This document shows positions 33,184-43,184 of a stretch of DNA of 64,000 nucleotides, piece after piece. The translations under genes were made by a program, and so were the position numbers. The notes below the pieces were generated by a model. The model made no database searches, was not told where the DNA came from, and saw only the letters and a list, made by a program, of their open reading frames with translations. This DNA is from Tetraselmis striata (Eukaryota; Chlorophyta; Chlorodendrophyceae; Chlorodendrales; Chlorodendraceae). The stretch spans positions 62,001-126,000 of the forward strand of contig VCJN01003119.1 in NCBI GenBank assembly GCA_006384855.1, in the 5' to 3' direction. Each line of letters starts with the position of its first letter. Positions within the stretch are counted from its first letter, which is position 1.

Positions 33184-35430
33184 ATGACGCAGGTATGCAC
33201 CGCAACAGCCAAAGGCCTCACAGACGACCCGGCGAGGGCTGCCATAGAAAGCCACTACGCCGAACAACTCGCCACAGTCACCCTCGACATCCTAGGGACA
33301 CCCCCTTGGGAACTTCCGACCAACCCCGACCCATTCAAGATCGAACCAAAGGCGACCCCAACGTCCGTCTCTCCTCCCAATACTCCCGCACCTTCTACAC
33401 GAGACCAAACGCTTCCTCAGTACCGGAAAATCACCAGGCCTAGACCCAACCCCGAACGAAATCCTCAAGTGGCTGCCGGAAAGCACCACCTTTGCCCTCC
33501 ATGTCCTGTTCCAACACATGGCTAGCCACTTGTACACCGCCTCAACCCGGTGCACTAGCGTCACATGTCTTCTATGCAAACGGGGCGCCCCGGCTTAATG
33601 CGACAACTATCGACCTATTGCCTTCATGAACGGCATGCTGAAGCTGTGGACAGCCTGCCTACTCAAGATTGGGGCTGCGTACGCCGGGGAACACGGCATT
33701 CGATGCGGCACGAACGATGGTTTCGTCCCAGATATGCAGCTGCACGATGGTCTCACCACAATCATGACCGTATATGCCGACGCAAAGGAAGACCACAAGA
33801 ACATATACACGGTATATGTTGACTTAAAAGGCGCCTTTGACTCCACCGACCACGAGATACTCTTCAAAACCATGACTAACATGGGCATGCCCCTCTGAGT
33901 ACATCGCTATGTGCATGGGCATATATTCCAAAACGACCACCTCGTATCACACCCCATGGGGGGAAACAACAAAGGTCCAAGTGAACAGAGGCACCCTACA
34001 AGGAGACTCTCTATCCCCCTTCGTGTTCACCCTCTTCCTAGAACCCCTCTTGTCGTGGCTCTAGGTCGGTAGCCCGGGCTACCCTCTCCACTGCATGCGG
34101 GAGGACACCCACCCCAATCGACGAACCTACGCCGGCCATGGCTTACCACTTCCATAAGCATTACCACTTCCACAATAGCGGACATGAAACTCCAGCAACT
34201 CACCAAACTCTCCGAATTCAGCTAATACACAAAAATGTCGGTAGAAGCCTCCAAATGCAAGGCCACTACAACCCTATGGAGTAGACCAAAACCTCCTCCC
34301 CCGCAAATAGGGCGGCCCTCTCCCAACAACTTGCCCACCTGCGCCTCCTCGCAGTATCAAGCCATCTCGAACCCATAGACCCCTCACCCCCCCCCCCCCC
34401 CCCCCCCGCCGGACCAACCGTATAAAATCTAGGGGTCCTCGCCACAATGACACTTAACTTTTCGGCACACCACTCCGCTCGTCTGCTCCGTGAAGTCCGA
34501 CCCATAGGCCGGGCTATCTCCACATTGTGCCTCTCCTCCACCGGGAAGACCCGGATAGTCGAGTCCCTCATGAAGGGGAAGCTCTTCTCACTACAACTAT
34601 GCCTCTTCTCCACGGAACAACTCCGCCAATTCGATGCCACCCTCGGCACGGGTTACCGCAACGCGGTGTCCGCCACGAAGTCCCTTCCGCGACAAGCCTT
34701 GCAGCGCCCCCTAAACCAAATTGGCCTCGGCTTTCCCTTAATCCGCGCCAAAACCGCCTCAATGACAGCAAAACACGTAAGGAACACACTAATCATACCC
34801 GTCCTAAGGGGGACATTTACATGGCCAACATCAAAGACACGGTGGCCAAATTCGTCAAGTGGCCGGAGGAATAAATGCACCGCATCCTCCCACTCCTACC
34901 CGGCACTGCGAAGCCTCACGCACATTCACCGCGACATGCACCTCCACATCATGGGGTACTCGTACGCCTTCGCCGACGACACACACCTCGCCACCTCCAT
35001 CCGCGAGGCCTTCAACAAACGGCAAGAGGCCGCAAAGGCAACGGCACGGACCAAACTCTCGGAACGCCTACCCCCGGTGATAGGACCGTAACGTACAAGC
35101 AATACAAAGCCAAACCTAAAACCGCGGCCAAAATGCAAAGGTTGGCCCCGCTTTGGGCACTCGGCCTTGAGACATGGGGCCATGGCAACCTACCGACGAA
35201 ACGACGCCCTCCATACCGCCTCAAAACGGTCGCAAAGACTACCAGAGCCGCCCCCCACCCACATCCCAGCCGCCATCCGAGCCGCCCGCCCGAAGGCATT
35301 ACAGACCCTAACGCAAATTCTCACCAAACCAAGAGGTACCGTACCCCCGCTGCGGTACCACTCCCCCGACATGCGTCACATCTCCGTACACAACAAATAA
35401 ATGGTTCTCTGTCCTTCCGCGCACCGCATG
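33184..35430 (+). pseudogene. LINE reverse transcriptase, catalytically dead
   Basis: Readable across frames: TGKSPGLDPTPNEILKWLPE (33,420-33,480), NYRPIAFMNGMLKLWT, FVPDMQLHDGLTTIM, YVDLKGAFDST (motif A Asp at 33,821-33,823), NRGTLQGDSLSPFVFTLFLE (motif B), TYAGHG at 34,125-34,142 where the catalytic YADD should be (both Asp codons changed, GGC and CAT), KYTKM-like residues, YLGVL-like residues, then LNFSAHHSARLLREV, LWALGLETWGH and RYHSPDMRHISVHNK. C21 at 34,387-34,407 disrupts the thumb region. Shared LINE motif order makes the family call firm. Confidence 0.8.
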
Positions 35431-36263
35431 TTACAACCCCCTTAGGACTTAGGCCGAATAGTCGTCTAGCCGTAGATAGTCCTAAAGCAGGAGCTGAGTC
35501 TTAGGGCCCATTGCTTGATCGTTATTCCACACGGCCAGGAATAATGAGCAGAGATTTGGGAAAAGGGATTCTTACAGCACCGGAGCTCGGTAACCTGGGT
35601 GACTGGCCCGGCGGTGGTTTTGCCGGCCTATTTAAAGTCGCGGGTTTCCGTCATTCCGTGCGCTGCGTATTGAATCCAATTCCCGCCACTTGTGCTGCGT
35701 GTAGCTACTAGACTAATACTAAAATCGACGTGTGCGGTCCTAATCCGCGGCCCGTCGCTATTTTAGTAACACACAACTAACTACAAACAAGTTCCTAGCA
35801 CCTTCGTCTGGCCGCAGCACAGTGATATAATATTTATCTACTATTGCTATAGCAAATGCTATAGCGTTCTAGATGGTTCCACTAGGTTCTAGTACCTACT
35901 GCTAAGACACTCCTAAGGCAGCGCCCTATCTAACGCTAGGTGTCATCATCCTCTAGCAGGTGACACCATAGCGTACGACAATCGCCGCTGCTGGTACGCA
36001 GGTACATATAGGTTATTCGCACCCCATGTGGGTACTCGTAATACTATCATGCACTACTAGTCGCCTTGTAGTCGCTCATATTGTCGCCTCGTCGTCCTCG
36101 TACCAGTACTTGGCCTTGACTTATTGTACTCGCACTCGCAATGCTCATACTCGTACTCGCTTGGCTTGTACTCGTTCTCGTCCGCCTCAGTCGTCAGTTC
36201 TTCGCTCGTTCGTCGGCTCCCGCAGTACAAAGTACAGCAGTGTAGAGTACATAACACCGCATG
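35422..36263. mobile_element. Unclassified insertion inside the LINE, 9-bp target duplication
   Basis: CACCGCATG occurs at 35,422-35,430 and again at 36,255-36,263, with 824 bp between. Removing the insert plus one repeat joins the frames so that FRAPH continues into AAYNSPRRSY without a shift. The insert starts TTACAACCCCC, ends GAGTACATAA, and has no long terminal inverted repeats and no gene. A 9-bp duplication is typical of Mutator-like elements, so a short non-TIR MULE is possible. Near the left end is an internal hairpin (CTTAGGACTTAGGCCG against CGGCCTAAGTCCTAAG within about 60 bp). Confidence 0.65.
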
Positions 36264-37760
36264 CCGCCTACAATTCGCCCCGCCGGTCCTACACCCCCCA
36301 GCGTGCCCCGGCCCAGGCCGGCAAGGCCCAATTCCGCACGCAACCCCTCACAGTCCATGCAATCCCCCTCCCAGCCAGCGACGTGACCCGCATCACCTCC
36401 ACAGCAGCCCGAGGACCAAATGGCGTCGACCAATATACCCATACCTCGTCCACTGTGCCCGGGTAATCCTCAACCTTGCGGGAAACAACGCCCGGAAGCA
36501 CATGAGCTTCATCCCGGCCTCGTGCACACCCATCACACAATACCCCCTTCCGCCACGAGAAGTAAAAACCCCCGGTCGACGTCACTGTACCAACTGCCAC
36601 CTCCCCGCCGCATAGTCTAAAACTGCTCATGCACATGGTGTCATAACGTGGTCCACCATGCTTGCGTCCTCGCCACGGACGTCGGGTGTGCCAAATGCGT
36701 CCTTAAGAACAACCAAGACGACACCACCCACCTATTCTAGGTCCAATGGGAAATAGCCTGGCAACTAGCCGAATCCAGTATGATACTAAATCCGGACCGC
36801 ACGCACTCAATGCAAGCCATCGCATTCGAACCAGACTCGAAACCCCGGGATCCCCCCCCGCTCAACCGGCCGCGTGGCACCCTTCCAAACACCAAGTGGA
36901 AATCAGACACGCCACCATCAATCCGGATCTAGACTCCCTGCCTGCGGGGGAACTCTACTTCAGCGTCCGGGACGCACACCGACTAGTGCTCCACAAGCCG
37001 GACGGCACAGCCTCCCACACCCGCGACCGCCGAGGGGTCGAACACCTTCACTTTCTCTTCAGACCGGACCGAACAAATAAGACGTTTGCAGAGGAGGTTC
37101 ATGCGCTCCTGGGCAGAGTGGGCACCCTTACGAGTGCCGATGACAATTCCAAACACCACATCCGACGAAACAGATGGGCCACGGATGACCGCTTTACACT
37201 GGCAATTATGACCGCCCTCCATGCCCGCACAGAACTTTTCAGCGACCCCCTCAGCAAGTCGATCTACACCTCCCAGTATCAAAGCATGTACCCCGAAGAT
37301 GTTGTTTTCGGCGCTAGACCCCCCCAACGACCTATACTTGTGGGCTGAAACGTCCCTCGCCAACCCCGACTAGATGACAATTGTATGCTGAAAACGGTGC
37401 GACACGCTCTCCGTAGCGTGCACGCTCAGAGGCACGAGTCTACGGCCACGGTGCTCATCCTCACCGAGTGGATACTTAGCCGCATCCTACAAGAAAGCTC
37501 ATCTCCTCATCAACCATCCCTACATACAGAAATTGTGAGAGCTCCTCGCGAACCTCGCAAAATTCCGGTCCCCATACCAACACACCCAGACAGCCCCGAA
37601 CAAGGACCTCGGCACCAACAGGCCGGTGGGAGTGAACTTAGTGGCTTTCGCCCCATACCTCGCAAACGTCACCGCAGCAAAAGCTTCGACCAAGATGTCG
37701 GCTGCCCCTCTGAGTCTTGTACCCTGGCCGCACGCCGCACACCACCAAACGACCAATAGG
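36255..37760 (+). pseudogene. LINE middle region with PCIF1-like methyltransferase segment
   Basis: The clearest frame, 36,746-37,348, reads LPAGELYFSVRDAHRLVLH, then RRNRWATDDRFTLAIMTALH, TELFSDPLSKSIYTSQYQS, and PEDVVFGARP. The next frames give DLYLWAETSLANPD, then a TAG, then CMLKTVRHALRSVHAQ, VLILTEW and LLINHPYIQKL. The succession ELFAsPLN, Y.S, FGA, aNPxY..xM, vLxLPxW is that of the PCIF1 adenine-methyltransferase fold, with NPD followed by a TAG in place of the catalytic NPPF. Assignment is from memory of the family pattern and is an inference. In PCIF1 this fold methylates mRNA cap-adjacent adenosine; here activity is unlikely given the altered motif and broken frame. Confidence 0.4.
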
Positions 37761-37899
37761 CTCGGACGCAGCAAGAGCCGCAACATCATGCCCCCGTCTT
37801 CCCGGACCGCCTCGCGACTACCAGATACCACCCGCCGCATCGGAACTCCGCCCGCTGATGACGACACCACTCCCGTCCATACAACCGCTGGAACGACGG

Positions 37900-38946
37900 C
37901 ACGATCCGAAACGATTTACATACACCGACGGCTCCCGTATCCACCGCGGCGGAGCGGTGGGAATCAGCGCCGGGGTCTACATGCCGGGCAATAAACCCAT
38001 CGCAGTGGGAGTGGATGCAGACGAAATTCGCCGCACCATCACCAGAGCGCCGTGCTGGCCGCCAGCATTCGGTGGCACTCGAGTCTGACCTTCCGAAGCA
38101 CATCCTCTCAGATAGCGCCGGGTCCCTTCACCTAATAGAACGCATGCCGTACCGGCCGGTCACCTTACGACGCCACGCTCACAAAATACTACTTGAACAA
38201 AACATAGGACGTCAACTCCGACACCGAGCGAGCGGATTTGGGACTCCGGACCATCCTCCAGAAAGTCAAAGTCCATATTGGGGTCGAAGGCAACGAACAA
38301 GCCGACACCACCGCCGGCGAATGAAGTAGCCAACATGACAATCCCCCCAGACACTATCGTAACCGTAGGCGCAACTCCCGAACCAGCTTATGACGTGTGG
38401 CTGAACCCATGCCAAGGCGCGCCGACCACCAATCACAACCCCCACAACTTGAAAGCCGCCCTCCGGAAACACGATAACGCTACAATAGGCTGCGACGCCT
38501 CCGACGAAACCCTACACTCCCACCTCATAGACCAAGCGTTGGCCATAAGTGTCATGCCGGACCTCGTCACCCCCTCGGACATCACCATCTCAGTCGGAAA
38601 GAATCCACAGTCTGGAATAATTCACGTGGGGGGGACACACTCAAGCCGGGTGAGACGCAAAGGCCAGCCGTCCTTCACATGCGGGAAACGCGGACAGCAT
38701 CTCAGCAACGGCCACATGGCAGGCAATCGCCCCTCCATGGCCGGCTGTAAGACAGACCGACACAACATCACGCTTAAACTCCTCCTCAACGAGCTGGAAG
38801 TTATGAATAGCGGTCGCTGGCACGTACTTTCCACGGACGCGGGCAAACCTGTGGCTGACTTCTCCTCCCCCAACAGAGACACCTTGATCTCCGACCTAAC
38901 CGACAAAATCACACAGTCATGTGCATCAACATCCCCGATCGCCTAG
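37900..38946 (+). pseudogene. LINE RNase H and following domain
   Basis: RNase H hallmarks: FTYTDGSRIHRGGAVGISAG (first Asp near 37,925), a degraded middle, then KVHIGVEGNEQADTTAGE (38,268-38,325), the last conserved block. The frame 38,278-38,946 continues through ANMTIPPDTIVTVGA, AYDVWLNPC, HSHLIDQALA, CGKRGQHLSNGHMAG (possible Cys/His cluster), NSGRWHVLSTDAGK and ends at a TAG. LINE-encoded RNase H removes the RNA template during target-primed reverse transcription. Confidence 0.65.
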
Positions 38947-38979
38947 CGAAAACCCAACAAGGGGAAACCGAAGGTCCCA

Positions 38980-39420
38980 GCGCCGCCCAAGCACCCACCC
39001 GGCTCCCCAAGACCATTCTACCCCCTCACCTCCGCCCTAAACACTGCAAGCCGGACGCGGTACGCATCATCGGATTCGACTGGGACCCCGCCACCGAAAC
39101 CATATCTCCCAGCACCGATCGCAGAGCAGTCCAAAAAAATACAGATAATCGAATTCAAATACTGCACTGACCTCGAACATGCCACCGTACACGCTCTCAT
39201 CCGCGAAAAATAGCAACACATGGTGAACGTCCCACGTCAACAATAAGGCTGGCAGTGTCCGATTGAAATCATCTCCGTCACCCTCAGCCGCAGCGGCACC
39301 ATGCACAAACTCACACTAGAAGCCATCCGTCGCCTCGCGGTCCGCCGCCCCAAGAAGCAACCCCCGGACAAAGCCCGTCCGCCTCCCAGCGCCGCTGCAA
39401 TCCGCCTCTGTAGGAAACTC
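38980..39420 (+). pseudogene. LINE restriction-like endonuclease, PD-(D/E)xK type
   Basis: Reads HCKPDAVRIIGFDWDP (39,042-39,092), then across a frame change KIQIIEFKYCTDLEHATVHA (about 39,133-39,190), REK, QHMVNV, and GWQCPIEIISVTLSRSGTMH, TLEAIRRLAVRRPKK. PD followed by ExK, with a downstream QH and a GW..iEiI strand, is the restriction-like endonuclease arrangement of R2/Dualen-type LINEs, where it nicks the target. The frame is broken twice. Confidence 0.55.
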
Positions 39421-39599
39421 CAAAGACACTCAATCGGATGGCTACACACTCTTCCTTGCATATCCTGACAGTCCCTCAAACCTGCCATGTCCAACCTCGT
39501 TACCTCCCACAAACCCCGCACACACGCCCACCGTTAACATACACGCTTCCACAGATCACCGTACACGACACCCCCACTACGGCAAAAGGGGCCAATGTC

Positions 39600-39770
39600 A
39601 AGCGGCATGGAAGGAGGAGGGGCGCGTGCGAAAAGGAGGAAGGCCGGAAGCTGCATCCGTAATCCCTAGGGCTCCCACAACGGTTGGATAAAGCAGGTCC
39701 TAAAGGCAACTCGGCTTGGGCAGTGGAGAGCAGCAAGTTAGATGGTTAAAATCAATTTCAATTTCAATTT
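39600..39770 (+). repeat. LINE 3' UTR and AATTTC tail, copy A
   Basis: GGAAGGAGGAGGGGC, GGCCGGAAGCTGCATCCGTAA, CTAAAGGCAACTC and the tail AAAATCAATTTCAATTTCAA correspond in order to 43,000-43,173 (+) and to the reverse complement of 32,343-32,520. Some of the middle has diverged. Confidence 0.6.
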
Positions 39771-40167
39771 CGGCACCAAATTTGCCCATAACTTATAAAA
39801 AGGCCGTCCGGGCACACGTACCTGCGCGTGTGACCCCGTCATAGGTCTGGTGGTGTGGACAACATAATGAAACTCCAGTTTACGCGTGTATTGTTGAGGT
39901 TGCGTGAGCTCGGGACAATTCATGTACATATCAAATCGCCCGCCGCGTTTCCCTCGGCCGTCGCGAGTATATTACTATGTTTTGTATTTCTAGAGACCCG
40001 ACGCTCTTCGTGACAACTTTCTCGCGTTGGCGTGTAGTAGGGCCCCGTAGGTACGGGCGAGGGTCGTAAATTTCTTGCACCACTGATTGCGTATTGCATA
40101 AATTTCTTGTACCGCTGATAGGCCATGTAATTATTCCTCTCGTTGGGTGTTGCAGACCACATGAGTA

Positions 40168-40930
40168 GTGCGTGATTGGGGACTCCCCGAGCCACTTCGT
40201 TCGCGCCGCGTTAACCATTTCATCGCCCCTGCTACCAATGCGTGCCTTGACTTTACCCAGACGCGTGACCATGCCGGCCTCCGACCTATCCTGTGTATGT
40301 CCGATATATATGCTAGGGTGATGCGTGCCCGAGTCGCTATCAAGGCATGCCCAGCACCAGTGGTGGGTGATGTGGTCAGAGTGTCGTTGACAAAGGAGGA
40401 CCGTGGCAATATGGACCCTAGATTCTTGACATGCGTGGTGATTGAGGTGAGTTATGTTATGCTTCTCTTGTTGTATACTGATGCCAATTGCATGCCATGC
40501 TTGATGTGTCCCAGTGATGACGCACACATCTTTCTCCAATGGCCTCCCCCAACCCGCCCTCCGTTTTGTAGGTCACAAAATGCAGATTGGCTGTGGACGC
40601 GGGTGTTATCAAGACCACATATGGGCAGAAAGATCTGGATCAGTTGCGCGACATTGCACCTACGTGAGTGGGCTCGGCGGGTGTGGTAGAGAAGTGGAGC
40701 GACCAAACATCATGGAAGAAGATCTCCCTTCGAGAAGGTGTAAGATCTGTGTCACTATTTTGGGGGCAAGGAATGATCAAATGCACATGTAAAGGGCCGT
40801 GTGCCACCAGCGTTTGCAGTTGCCGCAAAGCTGGTATGAAATGAAGCTATAGGTGTCGCCATGATAACAACAGCTGCCAGGACATTGAGGACCATGGTGC
40901 TGGCAATAGCGCTCAGGGAGCTGCCACCCC
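40168..40930 (+). pseudogene. C-terminal part of a transposon-derived KRBA2-like gene
   Basis: First exon to 40,446: VVGDVVRVSLTKEDRGNMDP, FLTCVVIE. GT-AG intron 40,447-40,571, then VTKCRLAVDAGVIKTTYGQK, DLDQLRDIAPT. A perfect GTGAGT donor follows at 40,664, and after an acceptor comes KKISLREGVRSVSL, GQGMIKCTCKGPCATSVCSC, RKAGMK, TGA, SYRCRHDN. This is the order of the C-terminus of KRBA2-like proteins derived from integrase-bearing DNA transposons: a vGD.V.i...DRg barrel and a Cys-rich C.CKG.C....C.C tail. The splice phase at the second intron does not fit and a TGA stands where the family has Cys, so the copy looks decayed. No catalytic domain is seen upstream. Confidence 0.5.
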
Positions 40931-41114
40931 AGCCGGTGTACTTAAGTAAATTCTAGAATAAAATGAAGTCTAATCGAAGTCTATCTTTAATTTCATTCTA
41001 GTTTAAAGTTAATGGCACCTGCTGCTTAATTTGAAATTAAATGAAATCGATTTTATTTTTTCTTAGAAAGCGAACGAAAACTTACCATCTAACACATGGG
41101 CTGCATAGCGTGGA

Positions 41115-41305
41115 TCCATGTGTGAATGGTCCAATTACCGCGCTCCATGTGTACATGGGCCGGTCCGTGTGTACATGGACATTGGTCGAGGGCAGTCCAT
41201 GTGTACATGGGTCAGCCAACGACCCGTGTGCACATGGACCGTTTTCAGCAAACTCCATGTGTACGTAATACGGGCCATGTGGACATGGACCGCACGTCCA
41301 CGTGG
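41115..41305. repeat. Cluster of CCATGTGTACATGG near-palindromes
   Basis: Exact CCATGTGTACATGG at 41,145-41,158 and 41,197-41,210, with one- or two-base variants at 41,115, 41,165-41,178, 41,223, 41,254, 41,275-41,288 and a short CCACGTGG near 41,297. Spacing is irregular, 20-32 bp. It lies in a non-coding stretch just left of AT-rich TATACAT repeats. Confidence 0.75.
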
Positions 41306-41439
41306 ATCTTAACATGTATACATAATATATACATTTATGTATATGTAATGATATATATAGGATATATATGCATGATATATGCATTATATATTCGTTAATT
41401 TATACATGATGTATATACATGAAATATATACACCCCTTC

Positions 41440-41503
41440 ACATAAGTATGGGGCTTGCGAATTCGAGCCACATGCACATGCACGGCGACACTGAGACCGT
41501 GCG
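41440..41503 (+). repeat. Dispersed repeat family R, copy 2, left part
   Basis: Matches the start of copy 1 near 3,285 (TATGGGGCTTGCGAATTC against TATGGGGTTTGCGGATTC) and is continued at 43,185 after the LINE-tailed insertion. Confidence 0.55.
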
Positions 41504-43173
41504 GACTTCTCACTTTCCAGCCGGCCCTAACACCGGGCGAAGTACTGCGTATGTACTAAATCCGGGCGAGCCGGCGCGCCTACTAGAACTGGTAGTGTGG
41601 TCCTCCTGCGAAACGGTGGACCGTCCGACAACCGGACGACCCACCACTAGGCCAAGTATTGGCCTGCGCCCACAGTGGCGAGAAGAGCAGGCCCTCTAGG
41701 AGGACACCACCACAACCACCATGTACACCGACATATCTATCTGAGGAGCAACAAGACGCCAAGGCCAACACTTTCCTGCCCACACTGAGGGGCGGCAGAG
41801 TACAACCGCCAGCGATCAGCACAACCACCAGCCGGCCCATCCCAATAGACACTAACAGCGACCCCAACAACCGAGGCCAAGCCTCAGGTCCACGACACTC
41901 CCCCCATTTGTTCGAGCACATGATACATAGGCGAGGGGCGGGCGCTAACGCCGTCGCAGCCATCAACCAGCGCCGAACAGCAACGGAGCACGCCCCCGCA
42001 ACAGCCCACCCATCCCCTGCACCTACAGCCACCGCCCCAGCGGCAACCGCCATGAACGGAGTGTAGGCGGAAGACGAGGATGAGCTTGAATTGAACTACG
42101 AGGAGAACGACAACACCATGGATGTGGACACCGCCCACCGCGGAGCAGCGGAGGTACCACGTCTAGCTGACGTTACCCTCGACTCCCCCAACGCTTGATA
42201 ACGCAAAGCACATTCCGCGAAGGCACACATGAAGGCATCACATAACGACTTGTCGAGCTCAAGCTCCTCACCACCGAGACCACAAAGCTACTCGCCATGT
42301 ACTCCCCAGCCAGTCAGCCTGCACTCGCGGCCGAACTAGCTAGACTCACAGCGGAGTCACATCAATTGGGTACCCCCCACAGCCACTCGATCTAGCTCGA
42401 ACACCACCCCCGCCAGCCCCTCCCATCAGGCAAGGGCAAGGCAGCCGCATCTGCGAAGCACAAAAAGAAGGAGGTGGCGCCACCCGCAACCGCAGCAGGA
42501 GCAAGCCGCTCCTCTCTGACACTCGCGACTCCGATAGCGAATGGGAAATGGGCGACGAAGCAGCCCAGCCATTTGGCAGCTCGCATTAGGTAACTGCCGC
42601 GCGATCCACCGCAGCGAAAAAGCATGCCCAGTTGACTCAAGAATACCGGCCACTAGTAACCCTTGTGACCGGTGCAACTACTATGAGGATATCACACAAT
42701 CACGACAACACAGCCCGAAACACGGGACATCCCCATCGCTGATTACCACAACCCCGCCACATACAACAAATACTTACTCCGGTGAAGGAGGGCATCGCAG
42801 CCCTCACTAATTCTACTAGCCGGCTCAGCCGTGGATAAATACTGAGCAACATTTATCTATTCCGGTCAGCTCCCTTCCCCCATCTCACCTAAGTAGCTGT
42901 AGGCGGGACACCTTTGGCTGCCTAAGCTTGCATGCTGAGATATGAATGGGACATGCCTGACTTAGGGGCCTGGGGACAACAGAGGGGCGTTGTTGTCCTA
43001 GCTACAACCCGCTGGAGGGAGGAGGGGCTCGGACAGACAAGGGCGGCCGGTAGCTTGAGCTGTAATTACATTTAGTGTTCCCTATCATGGTTATAGATAG
43101 CAAGCGGATCTAAGAACAACTCAGTATGAGCCAGCGGACTCATCAGATTAGCAGTGGTAACCAATTTCAATTT
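41504..43173 (+). mobile_element. Non-autonomous LINE-tailed element (copy B)
   Basis: A 1,670-bp insertion bounded by a 12-bp duplication TGAGACCGTGCG (41,492-41,503 and 43,173-43,184). Its last 175 bp are the LINE 3' UTR found at copies A and C, ending CCAATTTCAATTT. The rest is not the RT or endonuclease region. It holds a Pro/Ala/Thr-rich frame at 41,659-42,066, an acidic stretch (AEDEDELELNYEENDN) and a helical segment LLAMYSPASQPALAAELARL (about 42,285-42,345). It may be ORF1 of the LINE family with ORF2 deleted, or a separate sequence carrying the LINE tail. Two stops in the best frame make it non-coding now. Confidence 0.6.
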
Positions 43174-43184
43174 GAGACCGTGCG

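Larger units (their letters stand above)
33120..39770 (+). mobile_element. LINE retrotransposon (copy A) with RT, methyltransferase-like, RNase H and restriction-like endonuclease segments
   Basis: About 5.8 kb of LINE sequence plus an 824-bp insert at 35,431-36,254. Order: RT (33,400-35,400), a linker, a PCIF1-like methyltransferase segment (36,746-37,560), RNase H (37,900-38,310), a further segment (38,330-38,946), a PD-ExK endonuclease (39,040-39,400), and a 3' UTR ending in AATCAATTTCAATTTC. Numerous frameshifts and stops mean it is dead. The left end is uncertain. Known green-algal LINEs such as Dualen also combine RT with a restriction-like endonuclease; I do not claim identity with that clade. 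Confidence 0.7.

Noticed and set aside
40900-40960. Selenocysteine insertion at the TGA in the KRBA2-like gene
   Set aside because: The gene also has an inconsistent splice phase, so simple decay is likelier; no SECIS-like hairpin was seen.
41145-41288. CRISPR-like array
   Set aside because: Repeats are 14 bp with irregular 20-32 bp spacing and no cas genes; the host is eukaryotic.
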